Shown here: positions 48,201 through 63,200 of the stretch, piece by piece
How positions within the stretch are numbered: position 1 is the first letter of the stretch
Layout: each line of letters begins with the position of its first letter
Source of the DNA: Petrosia ficiformis
Taxonomy: Eukaryota; Porifera; Demospongiae; Haplosclerida; Petrosiidae
NCBI GenBank assembly: GCA_947044365.1
Contig: OX345636.1
Location: 40,032,191-40,096,190, forward strand
Length of the DNA stretch: 64,000 nucleotides
Reading direction: 5' to 3'
Program-made: the position numbers and the translations under genes
Notes under the pieces: generated by a model
What the model was told of the DNA's origin: nothing
The model's database searches: none
Seen by the model: the letters and a program-made list of their open reading frames with translations, nothing else

Positions 48201-51200
48201 ACAACATGTGATGGTATGTACATGCTGTGTGTAGGTGAAATGTAATGTATTTTTAATAGTACTAAATAGCTTCCATTTCCATCTTCTTTTTGCAAACTTT
48301 TAAACATATTCAAACATTCTCCAATACCTTGTTTATATTCTCTTGTTCAGTTAATGTATTATAATTATTATTTCTATAATGTAGATGTTGATGAATGTGA
48401 CGAGGATACTGATGGATGCTCTCAAACATGTACAAACACTGTAGGAGGTTTCACTTGTGGATGTAATGATGGCTATGTATTAAACGTTGATGGAACAACA
48501 TGTGATGGTATGTACAGGCTCCGTGTTGGTGAAATGTAATGTATTTTTAGTATATAGTACAAAACAGCTTCCATTCCATCATCTCTTTGTAATCTTTAAA
48601 CATATTCAAACATTCTCCAATACATTGTTTATATTCTCTTGTTCAGTTAATGTATTATAATTATTATTTCTATAATGTAGATGTTGATGAATGTGACGAG
48701 GATACTGATGGATGCTCTCAGACATGTACAAACACTGTAGGAGGTTTCACTTGTGGATGTAATGATGGCTATGTATTAAACGTTGATGGAACAACATGTG
48801 ATGGTATGTACATGCTGTGTGTAGGTGAAATGTAATGTATTTTTAATATTACTACAGAGCTTCCATTTCCATCTACTCTTTGCAAGCTTTTAAACATATT
48901 CAAACATTCTCCAATACATTGTTTATATGCTTATATTTAGTTAATGTATAATAATTATACTGAGATATTATTGCTCTTATGTAGATGTTGATGAATGTGA
49001 CGAGGATACTGATGGGTGCTCTCAAACATGTACAAACACTGTAGGAGGTTTCACTTGTGGATGTAATGATGGCTATGTATTAAACGTTGATGGAACAACA
49101 TGTGATGGTATGTACATGCTGTGTGTAGGTGAAATGTAATGTATTTTTAATAGTACTAAATAGCTTCCATTTCCATTTTCTCTTTGCAAACTTTTAAACA
49201 TATTCAAACATTCTCCAATACCTTGTTTATATTCTCTTGTTCAGTTAATGTATTATAATTATTATTTCTATAATGTAGATGTTGATGAATGTGACGAGGA
49301 TACTGATGGATGCTCTCAAACATGTACAAACACTGTAGGAGGTTTCACTTGTGGATGTAATGATGGCTATGTATTAAACGTTGATGGAACAACATGTGAT
49401 GGTATGTACAGGCTCCGTATTGGTGAAATGTAATGTATTTTTAGTATATAGTACAAAACAGCTTCCATTCCATCATCTCTTTGTAATCTTTAAACATATT
49501 CAAACATTCTCCAATACATTGTTTATATTCTCTTGTTCAGTTAATGTATTATAATTATTATTTCTATAATGTAGATGTTGATGAATGTGACGAGGATACT
49601 GATGGATGCTCTCAGACATGTACAAACACTGTAGGAGGTTTCACTTGTGGATGTAATGATGGCTATGTATTAAACGTTGATGGAACAACATGTGATGGTA
49701 TGTACATGCTGTGTGTAGGTGAAATGTAATGTATTTTTAATAGTACTACAGAGCTTCCATTTCCATCTACTCTTTGCAAGCTTATAAACATATTCAAACA
49801 TTCTCCAATACATTGTTTATATGCTTATATTTAGTTAATGTATAATAATTATACTGAGATATTATTGCTCTTATGTAGATGTTGATGAATGTGACGAGGA
49901 TACTGATGGGTGCTCTCAAACATGTACAAACACTGTAGGAGGTTTCACTTGTGGATGTAATGATGGCTATGTATTAAACGTTGATGGAACAACATGTGAT
50001 GGTATGTACAGGCTCCTTGTAGGTGAAATGTAATGTATTTTTAGTAGTACAAAACAGCTTCCATTCCATCATCTCTTTGTAATTTTTAAACATATTCAAA
50101 CATTCTCCAATACATTGTTTATATTCTCTTGTTCAGTTAATGTATTATAATTATTATTTCTATAATGTAGATGTTGATGAATGTGACGAGGATACTGATG
50201 GATGCTCTCAGACATGTACAAACACTGCAGGAGGTTTCACTTGTGGATGTAATGATGGCTATGTATTAAACGTTGATGGAACAACATGTGATGGTATGTA
50301 CATGCTGTGTGTAGGTGAAATGTAATGTATTTTTAATAGTACTACAGAGCTTCCATTTCCATCTACTCTTTGCAAGCTTTTAAACATATTCAAACATTCT
50401 CCAATACATTGTTTATATGCTTATATTTAGTTAATGTATAATAATTATACTGAGATATTATTGCTCTTATGTAGATGTTGATGAATGTGACGAGGATACT
50501 GATGGGTGCTCTCAAACATGTACAAACACTGTAGGAGGTTTCACTTGTGGATGTAATGATGGCTATGTATTAAACGTTGATGGAACAACATGTGATGGTA
50601 TGTACATGCTGTGTGTAGGTGAAATGTAATGTATTTTTAATAGTACTAAATAGCTTCCATTTCCATCTTCTCTTTGCAAACTTTTAAACATATTCAAACA
50701 TTCTCCAATACCTTGTTTATATGCTTATGTTTAGTTAATGTATAATAATACTACTGTGATATTATTTCTATAATGTAGATGTTGATGAATGTGACGAGGA
50801 TACTGATGGGTGCTCTCAAACATGTACAAACACTGTAGGAGGTTTCACTTGTGGATGTAATGATGGCTATGTATTAAACGTTGATGGAACAACATGTGAT
50901 GGTATGTACATGCTGTGTGTAGGTGAAATGTAATGTATTTTTAATAGTACTACAGAGCTTCCATTTCCATCTACTCTTTGCAAGCTTTTAAACATATTCA
51001 AACATTCTCCAATACATTGTTTATATGCTTATATTTAGTTAATGTATAATAATTATACTGAGATATTATTTCTCTTATGTAGATGTTGATGAATGTGACG
51101 AGGATACTGATGGGTGCTCTCAAACATGTACAAACACTGTAGGAGGTTTCACTTGTGGATGTAATGATGGCTATGTATTAAACGTTGATGGAACAACATG

Positions 51201-54200
51201 TGATGGTATGTACATGCTGTGTGTAGGTGAAATGTAATGTATTTTTAATAATACAAAACAGCTTCCATTCCATCATCTCTTTGTAATTTTTAAACATATT
51301 CAAACATTCTCCAATACATTGTTTATATCCTCTTGTTCAGTTAATGTATTATAATTATTATTTCTATAATGTAGATGTTGATGAATGTGACGAGGATACT
51401 GATGGGTGCTCTCAAACATGTACAAACACTGTAGGAGGTTTCACTTGTGGATGTAATGATGGCTATGTATTAAACGTTGATGGAACAACATGTGATGGTA
51501 TGTACATGCTGTGTGTTGGTGAAATGTAATATATTTTTAATACTACTACAGAGCTTCCATTTCCATCTACTCTTTGCAAGCTTTTAAACATATTCAAACA
51601 TTCTCCAATACATTGTTTATATACTTATATTTAGTTAATGTATAATAATTATACTGAGATATTATTTCTCTTATGTAGATGTTGATGAATGTGACGAGGA
51701 TACTGATGGGTGCTCTCAAACATGTACAAACACTGTAGGAGGTTTCACTTGTGGATGTAATGATGGCTATGTATTAAACGTTGATGGAACAACATGTGAT
51801 GGTATGTACATGCTGTGTGTAGGTGAAATGTAATGTATTTTTAATAGTACTACAGAGCTTCCATTTCCATCTTCTGTTTGCAAACTTTTAAACATATTCA
51901 AACATTCTCCAATACATTGTTTATATGCTTATATTTAGTTAATGTATAATAATTATACTGAGATATTATTTCTCTTATGTAGATGTTGATGAATGTGACG
52001 AGGATACTGATGGGTGCTCTCAAACATGTACAAACACTGTAGGAGGTTTCACTTGTGGATGTAATGATGGCTATGTATTAAACGTTGATGGAACAACATG
52101 TGATGGTATGTACAGGCTCCTTGTAGGTGAAATGTAATGTATTTTTAGTAGTACAAAACAGCTTCCATTCCATCATCTCTTTGTAATTTTTAAACATATT
52201 CAAACATTCTCCAATACATTGTTTATATCCTCTTGTTCAGTTAATGTATTATAATTATTATTTCTATAATGTAGATGTTGATGAATGTGACGAGGATACT
52301 GATGGATGCTCTCAGACATGTACAAACACTGTAGGAGGTTTCACTTGTGGATGTAATGATGGCTATGTATTAAACGTTGATGGAACAACATGTGATGGTA
52401 TGTACATGCTGTGTGTAGGTGAAATGTAATGTATTTTTAATAGTACTACAGAGCTTCCATTTCCATCTACTCTTTGCAAGCTTTTAAACATATTCGAACA
52501 TTCTCCAATACATTGTTTATATGCTTATATTTAGTTAATGTATAATAATTATACTGAGATATTATGTAGATGTTGATGAATGTGACGAGGATACTGATGG
52601 GTGCTCTCAAACATGTACAAACACTGTAGGAGGTTTCACTTGTGGATGTAATGATGGCTATGTATTAAACGTTGATGGAACAACATGTGATGGTATGTAC
52701 ATGCTGTGTGTAGGTGAAATGTAATGTATTTTTAATAGTACTAAATAGCTTCCATTTCCATCTTCTCTTTGCAAACTTTTAAACATATTCAAACATTCTC
52801 CAATACCTTGTTTATATGCTTATGTTTAGTTAATGTATAATAATACTACTGTGATATTATTTCTATAATGTAGATGTTGATGAATGTGACGAGGATACTG
52901 ATGGGTGCTCTCAAACATGTACAAACACTGTAGGAGGTTTCACTTGTGGATGTAATGATGGCTATGTATTAAACGTTGATGGAACAACATGTGATGGTAT
53001 GTACAGGCTCCGTGTAGGTGAAATGTAATGTATTTTTAGTATATAGTACAAAACAGCTTCCATTCCATCATCTCTTTGTAATCTTCTAAACATATTCAAA
53101 CATTCTCCAATACATTGTTTATATTCTCTTGTTCAGTTAATGTATTATAATTATTATTTCTATAATGTAGATGTTGATGAATGTGACGAGGATACTGATG
53201 GATGCTCTCAAACATGTACAAACACTGTAGGAGGTTTCACTTGTGGATGTAATGATGGCTATGTATTAAACGTTGATGGAACAACATGTGATGGTATGTA
53301 CATGCTGTGTGTAGGTGAAATGTAATGTATTTTTAATAGTACTACAGAGCTTCCATTTCCATCTACTCTTTGCAAGCTTTTAAACATATTCAAACATTCT
53401 CCAATACATTGTTTATATGCTTATATTTAGTTAATGTATAATAATTATACTGAGATATTATTTCTCTTATGAAGATGTTGATGAATGTGACGAGGATACT
53501 GATGGGTGCTCTCAAACATGTACAAACACTGTAGGAGGTTTCACTTGTGGATGTAATGATGGCTATGTATTAAACGTTGATGGAACAACATGTGATGGTA
53601 TGTACATGCTGTGTGTAGGAGAAATGTAATGTATTTTTAGTAGTACAAAACAGCTTCCATTCCATCATCTCTTTGTAATTTTTTAAACATATTCAAACAT
53701 TCTCCAATACATTGTTTATATTCTCTTGTTCAGTTAATGTATTATAATTATTATTTCTATAATGTAGATGTTGATGAATGTGACGAGGATACTGATGGAT
53801 GCTCTCAAACATGTACAAACACTGTAGGAGGTTTCACTTGTGGATGTAATGATGGCTATGTATTAAACGTTGATGGAACAACATGTGATGGTATGTACAT
53901 GCTGTGTGTAGGTGAAATGTAATGTATTTTTAATAGTACTACAGAGCTTCCATTTCCATCTACTCTTTGCAAGCTTTTAAACATATTCAAACATTCTCCA
54001 ATACATTGTTTATATGCTTATACTTAGTTAATGTATAATAATTATACTGAGGTATTATTTCTCTTATGTAGATGTTGATGAATGTGACGAGGATACTGAT
54101 GGGTGCTCTCAAACATGTACAAACACTGTAGGAGGTTTCACTTGTGGATGTAATGATGGCTATGTATTAAACGTTGATGGAACAACATGTGATGGTATGT

Positions 54201-57200
54201 ACATGCTTTGTGTAGGTGAAATGAAATATATTTTTAATAATACAAAACGGCTTCCATTTCAATCTTCTCATTGCAATCTTCTAAACATATTCAAACATTC
54301 TCCAATTCCTTGTTGATATGCTTATGTTTAGTTAATGTATAATAATCCTACTGTGCTATTATTTCTATAATGTAGATGTTGATGAATGTGACGAGGATAC
54401 TGATGGATGCTCTCAAACATGTACAAACACTGTAGGAGGTTTCACTTGTGGATGTAATGATGGCTATATATTAAATGTTGATGGAACAACATGTGATGGT
54501 ATGTACATGCTTTGTGTAGGTGAAATGAAATATATTTTTAATAATACAAAACGGCTTCCATTTCAATCTTCTCATTGCAATCTTCTAAACATATTCAAAC
54601 ATTCTCCAATTCCTTGTTGATATGCTTATGTTTAGTTAATATATAATAATCCTACTGTGCTATTATTTCTATAATGTAGATGTTGATGAATGTGACGAGG
54701 ATACTGATGGGTGCTCTCAAACGTGTACAAACACTGTAGGAGGTTTCACTTGTGGATGTAATGATGGCTATTTATTAAACGTTGATGGAACAACATGTGA
54801 TGGTATGTACAGGCTCCGTGTAGGAGAAATGTAATGTATTTTTAGTAGTACAAAACAGCTTCCATTCCATCATCTCTTTGTAATCTTTTAGACATATTCA
54901 AACATTCTCCAATACATTGTTTATATTCTCTTGTTCAGTTAATGTATTATAATTATTATTTCTATAATGTAGATGTTGATGAATGTGACGAAGATACTGA
55001 TGGATGCTCTCAAACATGTACAAACACTGTAGGAGGTTTCACTTGTGGATGTAATGATGGCTATGTATTAAATGTTGATGGAACCACATGTGATGGTATG
55101 TACATGCTGTGTGTAGGTGCAATGAAATATATTTTTAATAATACAAAACAGCTTCCATTTCCATCTTCTGTTTGCAATCTCCTAAACATATTCAAACATT
55201 CTCCAATTCCTTGTTTAGAGGCTTATGTTTAGTTAATCCTACTGTGCTATTATTTCTATAATGTAGATGTTGATGAATGTGACGAGGATACTGATGGATG
55301 CTCTCAAACATGTACAAACACTGTAGGAGGTTTCACTTGTGGATGTAATGATGGCTATGTATTAAATGTTGATGGAACAACATGTGATGGTATGTACATG
55401 CTTTGTGTAGGTGAAATGAAATATATTTTTAATAATACAAAACGGCTTCCATTTCAATCTTCTCATTGCAATCTTCTAAACATATTCAAACATTCTCCAA
55501 TTCCTTGTTGATATGCTTATGTTTAGTTAATGTATAATAATCCTACTGTGCTATTATTTCTATAATGTAGATGTTGATGAATGTGACGAAGATACTGATG
55601 GATGCTCTCAAACATGTACAAACACTGTAGGAGGTTTCACTTGTGGATGTAATGATGGCTATGTATTAAATGTTGATGGAACCACATGTGATGGTATGTA
55701 CATGCTGTGTGTAGGTGCAATGAAATATATTTTTAATAATACAAAACAGCTTCCATTTCCATCTTCTCTTTGCAATCTCCTAAACATATTCAAACATTCT
55801 CCAATTCCTTGTTTAGAGGCTTATGTTTAGTTAATCCTACTGTGCTATTATTTCTATAATGTAGATGTTGATGAATGTGACGAGGATACTGATGGGTGCT
55901 CTCAAACATGTACAAACACTGTAGGAGGTTTCACTTGTGGATGTAATGATGGCTATGTATTAAATGTTGATGGAACAACATGTGATGGTATGTACATGCT
56001 TTGTGTAGGTGAAATGAAATAAATTTTTAATAATACAAAACGGCTTCAATTTCAATCTTCTCATTGCAATCTTCTAAACATATTCAAACATTCTCCAATT
56101 CCTTGTTTATATGCTTATGTTTAGTTAATGTATAATAATCCTACTGTGCTATTATTTCTATAATGTAGATGTTGATGAATGTGACGAAGATACTGATGGA
56201 TGCTCTCAAACATGTACAAACACTGTAGGAGGTTTCACTTGTGGATGTAATGATGGCTATGTATTAAATGTTGATGGAACCACATGTGATGGTATGTACA
56301 TGCTGTGTGTAGGTGCAATGAAATATATTTTTAATAATACAAAACAGCTTCCATTTCCATCTTCTCTTTGCAATCTCCTAAACATATTCAAACATTCTCC
56401 AATTCCTTGTTTAGAGGCTTATGTTTAGTTAATCCTACTGTGCTATTATTTCTATAATGTAGATGTTGATGAATGTGACGAGGATACTGATGGATGCTCT
56501 CAAACATGTACAAACACTGTAGGAGGTTTCACTTGTGGATGTAATGATGGCTATGTATTAAATGTTGATGGAACAACATGTGATGGTATGTACATGCTTT
56601 GTGTAGGTGAAATGAAATATATTTTTAATAATACAAAACGGCTTCCATTTCAATCTTCTCATTGCAATCTTCTAAACATATTCAAACATTCTCCAATTCC
56701 TTGTTGATATGCTTATGTTTAGTTAATATATAATAATCCTACTGTGCTATTATTTCTATAATGTAGATGTTGATGAATGTGACGAGGATACTGATGGGTG
56801 CTCTCAAACATGTACAAACACTGTAGGAGGTTTCACTTGTGGATGTAATGATGGCTATTTATTAAACGTTGATGGAACAACATGTGATGGTATGTACAGG
56901 CTCCGTGTAGGAGAAATGTAATGTATTTTTAGTAGTACAAAACAGCTTCCATTCCATCATCTCTTTGTAATCTTTTAGACATATTCAAACATTCTCCAAT
57001 ACATTGTTTATATTCTCTTGTTCAGTTAATGTATTATAATTATTATTTCTATAATGTAGATGTTGATGAATGTGACGAAGATACTGATGGATGCTCTCAA
57101 ACATGTACAAACACTGTAGGAGGTTTCACTTGTGGATGTAATGATGGCTATGTATTAAATGTTGATGGAACCACATGTGATGGTATGTACATGCTGTGTG

Positions 57201-60200
57201 TAGGTGCAATGAAATATATTTTTAATAATACAAAACAGCTTCCATTTCCATCTTCTGTTTGCAATCTCCTAAACATATTCAAACATTCTCCAATTCCTTG
57301 TTGATATGCTTATGTTTAGTTAATGTATAATAATCCTACTGTGATATTATTTCTCTTATGTAGATGTTGATGAATGTGACGAGGATACTGATGGATGCTC
57401 TCAAACATGTACAAACACTGTAGGAGGTTTCACTTGTGGATGTAATGATGGCTATGTATTAAACGTTGATGGAACAACATGTGATGGTATGTACATGCTG
57501 TGTGTAGGTGAAATGTAATGTATTTTTAATAATACTACAGAGCTTCCATTTCCATCTGCTCTTTGCAAGCTTTTAAACATATTCAATCATTCTCCAATAC
57601 CTTGTTTATATGCTTATATTTAGTTAATGTATAATAATTATACTGAGATATTATTTCTCTTATGTAGATGTTGATGAATGTGACGAGGATACTGATGGGT
57701 GCTCTCAAACATGTACAAACACTGTAGGAGGTTTCACTTGTGGATGTAATGATGGCTATGTATTAAACGTTGATGGAACAACATGTGATGGTATGTACAG
57801 GCTCCGTGTAGGAGAAATGTAATGTATTTTTAGTAGTACAAAACAGCTTCCATTCCATCATCTCTTTGTAATCCTTTAAACATATTCAAACATTCTCCAA
57901 TACATTGTTTATATTCTCTTGTTCAGTTAATGTATTATAATTATTATTTCTATAATGTAGATGTTGATGAATGTGACGAGGATACTGATGGGTGCTCTCA
58001 AACATGTACAAACACTGTAGGAGGTTTCACTTGTGGATGTAATGATGGCTATGTATTAAACGTTGATGGAACAACATGTGATGGTATGTACAGGCTCCGT
58101 GTAGGTGAAATGTAATGTATTTTTAGTAGTACAAAACAGCTTCCATTCCATCATCTCTTTGTAATCTTTTAAACATATTCAAACATTCTCCAATACATTG
58201 TTTATATTCTCTTGTTCAGTTAATGTATTATAATTATTATTTCTATAATGTAGATGTTGATGAATGTGACGAGGATACTGATGGATGCTCTCAAACATGT
58301 ACAAACACTGTAGGAGGTTTCACTTGTGGATGTAATGATGGCTATGTATTAAATTTTGATGGAACAACATGTGATGGTATGTACATGCTTTGTGTAGGTG
58401 AAATGAAATAAATTTTTAATAATACAAAACGGCTTCAATTTCAATCTTCTCATTGCAATCTTCTAAACATATTCAAACATTCTCCAATTTTTTATTTATA
58501 TGCTTATGTTTAGTTAATGTATAATAATCCTACTGTGCTATTATTTCTATAATGTAGATGTTGATGAATGTGACGAGGATACTGATGGATGCTCTCAAAC
58601 ATGTACAAACACTGTAGGAGGTTTCACTTGTGGATGTAATGATGGCTATGTATTAAATGTTGATGGAACCACATGTGATGGTATGTACATGCTGTGTGTA
58701 GGTGCAATGAAATATATTTTTAATAATACAAAACAGCTTCCATTTCCATCTTGTGTTTGCAATCTCCTAAACATATTCAAACATTCTCCAATTCCTTGTT
58801 TAGAGGCTTATGTTTAGTTAATCCTACTGTGCTATTATTTCTATAATGTAGATGTTGATGAATGTGACGAGGATACTGATGGGTGCTCTCAAACATGTAC
58901 AAACACTGTAGGAGGTTTCACTTGTGGATGTAATGATGGCTATGTATTAAATGTTGATGGAACAACATGTGATGGTATGTACATGCTCTGTGTAGGTGAA
59001 ATGAAATATATTTTTAATAATACAAAACGGCTTCCATTTCAATCTTCTCATTGCAATCTTCTAAACATATTCAAACATTCTCCAATTCCTTGTTGATATG
59101 CTTATGTTTAGTTAATATATAATAATCCTACTGTGCTATTATTTCTATAATGTAGATGTTGATGAATGTGACGAGGATACTGATGGGTGCTCTCAAACAT
59201 GTACAAACACTGTAGGAGGTTTCACTTGTGGATGTAATGATGGCTATTTATTAAACGTTGATGGAACAACATGTGATGGTATGTACAGGCTCCGTGTAGG
59301 AGAAATGTAATGTATTTTTAGTAGTACAAAACAGCTTCCATTCCATCATCTCTTTGTAATCTTTTAGACATATTCAAACATTCTCCAATACATTGTTTAT
59401 ATTTTCTTGTTCAGTTAATGTATTATAATTATTATTTCTATAATGTAGATGTTGATGAATGTGACGAAGATACTGATGGATGCTCTCAAACATGTACAAA
59501 CACTGTAGGAGGTTTCACTTGTGGATGTAATGATGGCTATGTATTAAATGTTGATGGAACCACATGTGATGGTATGTACATGCTGTGTGTAGGTGCAATG
59601 AAATATATTTTTAATAATACAAAACAGCTTCCATTTCCATCTTCTGTTTGCAATCTCCTAAACATATTCAAACATTCTCCAATTCCTTGTTTAGAGGCTT
59701 ATGTTTAGTTAATCCTACTGTGCTATTATTTCTATAATGTAGATGTTGATGAATGTGACGAGGATACTGATGGATGCTCTCAAACATGTGCAAACACTGT
59801 AGGAGGTTTCACTTGTGGATGTAATGATGGCTATGTATTAAATGTTGATGGAACAACATGTGATGGTATGTACATGCTTTGTGTAGGTGAAATGAAATAT
59901 ATTTTTAATAATACAAAACGGCTTCCATTTCAATCTTCTCATTGCAATCTTCTAAACATATTCAAACATTCTCCAATTCCTTGTTTATATGCTTATGTTT
60001 AGTTAATGTATAATAATCCTACTGTGCTATTATTTCTATAATGTAGATGTTGATGAATGTGACGAGGATACTGATGGATGCTCTCAAACATGTACAAACA
60101 CTGTAGGAGGTTTCACTTGTGGATGTAATGATGGCTATGTATTAAACGTTGATGGAACAACATGTGATGGTATGTACATGCTGTGTGTAGGTGAAATGTA

Positions 60201-63200
60201 ATGTATTTTTAATAATACTACAGAGCTTCCATTTCCATCTGCTCTTTGCAAGCTTTTAAACATATTCAATCATTCTCCAATACCTTGTTTATATGCTTAT
60301 ATTTAGTTAATGTATAATAATTATACTGGGATATTATTTCTCTTATGTAGATGTTGATGAATGTGACGAGGATACTGATGGGTGCTCTCAAACATGTACA
60401 AACACTGTAGGAGGTTTCACTTGTGGATGTAATGATGGCTATGTATTAAACGTTGATGGAACAACATGTGATGGTATGTACACGCTTTGTGTAGGTGAAA
60501 TGTAATGTATTTTTAATAGTACTACAGAGCTTCCATTTCCATCTTCTCTTTGCAAACTTTTAAACATATTCAAACATTCTCCAATACATTGTTTATATTC
60601 TCTTGTTCAGTTAATGTATTATAATTATTATTTCTATAATGTAGATGTTGATGAATGTGACGAGGATACTGATGGGTGCTCTCAAACATGTACAAACACT
60701 GTAGGAGGTTTCACTTGTGGATGTAATGATGGCTATGTATTAAACGTTGATGGAACAACATGTGATGGTATGTACAGGCTCCGTGTAGGAGAAATGTAAT
60801 GTATTTTTAGTAGTACAAAACAGCTTCCATTCCATCATCTCTTTGTAATCCTTTAAACATATTCAAACATTCTCCAATACATTGTTTATATTCTCTTGTT
60901 CAGTTAATGTATTATAATTATTATTTCTATAATGTAGATGTTGATGAATGTGACGAGGATACTGATGGGTGCTCTCAAACATGTACAAACACTGTAGGAG
61001 GTTTCACTTGTGGATGTAATGATGGCTATGTATTAAACGTTGATGGAACAACATGTGATGGTATGTACAGGCTCCGTGTAGGTGAAATGTAATGTATTTT
61101 TAGTAGTACAAAACAGCTTCCATTCCATCATCTCTTTGTAATCTTTTAAACATATTCAAACATTCTCCAATACATTGTTTATATTCTCTTGTTCAGTTAA
61201 TGTATTATAATTATTATTTCTATAATGTAGATGTTGATGAATGTGACGAGGATACTGATGGATGCTCTCAAACATGTACAAACACTGTAGGAGGTTTCAC
61301 TTGTGGATGTAATGATGGCTATGTATTAAATGTTGATGGAACCACATGTGATGGTATGTACATGCTGTGTGTAGGTGCAATGAAATATATTTTTAATAAT
61401 ACAAAACAGCTTCCATTTCCATCTTCTGTTTGCAATCTCCTAAACATATTCAAACATTCTCCAATTCCTTGTTTAGAGGCTTATGTTTAGTTAATCCTAC
61501 TGTGCTATTATTTCTATAATGTAGATGTTGATGAATGTGACGAGGATACTGATGGATGCTCTCAAACATGTACAAACACTGTAGGAGGTTTCACTTGTGG
61601 ATGTAATGATGGCTATGTATTAAATGTTGATGGAACAACATGTGATGGTATGTACATGCTTTGTGTAGGTGAAATGAAATATATTTTTAATAATACAAAA
61701 CGGCTTCCATTTCAATCTTCTCATTGCAATCTTCTAAACATATTCAAACATTCTCCAATTCCTTGTTGATATGCTTATGTTTAGTTAATGTATAATAATC
61801 CTACTGTGCTATTATTTCTATAATGTAGATGTTGATGAATGTGATGAGGATACTGATGGATGCTCTCAAACATGTACAAACACTGTAGGAGGTTTCACTT
61901 GTGGATGTAATGATGGCTATGTATTAAACGTTGATGGAACAACATGTGATGGTATGTACATGCTGTGTGTAGGTGAAATGTAATGTATTTTTAATAATAC
62001 TACAGAGCTTCCATTTCCATCTGCTCTTTGCAAGCTTTTAAACATATTCAATCATTCTCCAATACCTTGTTTATATGCTTATATTTAGTTAATGTATAAT
62101 AATTATACTGAGATATTATTTCTCTTATGTAGATGTTGATGAATGTGACGAGGATACTGATGGGTGCTCTCAAACATGTACAAACACTGTAGGAGGTTTC
62201 ACTTGTGGATGTAATGATGGCTATGTATTAAACGTTGATGGAACAACATGTGATGGTATGTACATGCTTTGTGTAGGTGAAATGTAATGTATTTTTAATA
62301 GTACTACAGAGCTTCCATTTCCATCTTCTCTTTGCAAACTTTTAAACATATTCAAACATTCTCCAATACATTGTTTATATTCTCTTGTTCAGTTAATGTA
62401 TTATAATTATTATTTCTATAATGTAGATGTTGATGAATGTGACGAGGATACTGATGGGTGCTCTCAAACATGTACAAACACTGTAGGAGGTTTCACTTGT
62501 GGATGTAATGATGGCTATGTATTAAACGTTGATGGAACAACATGTGATGGTATGTACATGCTTTGTGTAGGTGAAATGTAATGTATTTTTAATAGTACTA
62601 CAGAGCTTCCATTTCCATCTTCTCTTTGCAAACTTTTAAACATATTCAAACATTCTCCAATACATTGTTTATATTCTCTTGTTCAGTTAATGTATTATAA
62701 TTATTATTTCTATAATGTAGATGTTGATGAATGTGACGAGGATACTGATGGGTGCTCTCAAACATGTACAAACACTGTAGGAGGTTTCACTTGTGGATGT
62801 AATGATGGCTATGTATTAAACGTTGATGGAACAACATGTGATGGTATGTACAGGCTCCGTGTAGGAGAAATGTAATGTATTTTTAGTAGTACAAAACAGC
62901 TTCCATTCCATCATCTCTTTGTAATCCTTTAAACATATTCAAACATTCTCCAATACATTGTTTATATTCTCTTGTTCAGTTAATGTATTATAATTATTAT
63001 TTCTATAATATAGATGTTGATGAATGTGACGAGGATACTGATGGGTGCTCTCAAACATGTACAAACACTGTAGGAGGTTTCACTTGTGGATGTAATGATG
63101 GCTATGTATTAAACGTTGATGGAACAACATGTGATGGTATGTACAGGCTCTGTGTAGGTGAAATGTAATGTATTTTTAGTAGTACAAAACAGCTTCCATT

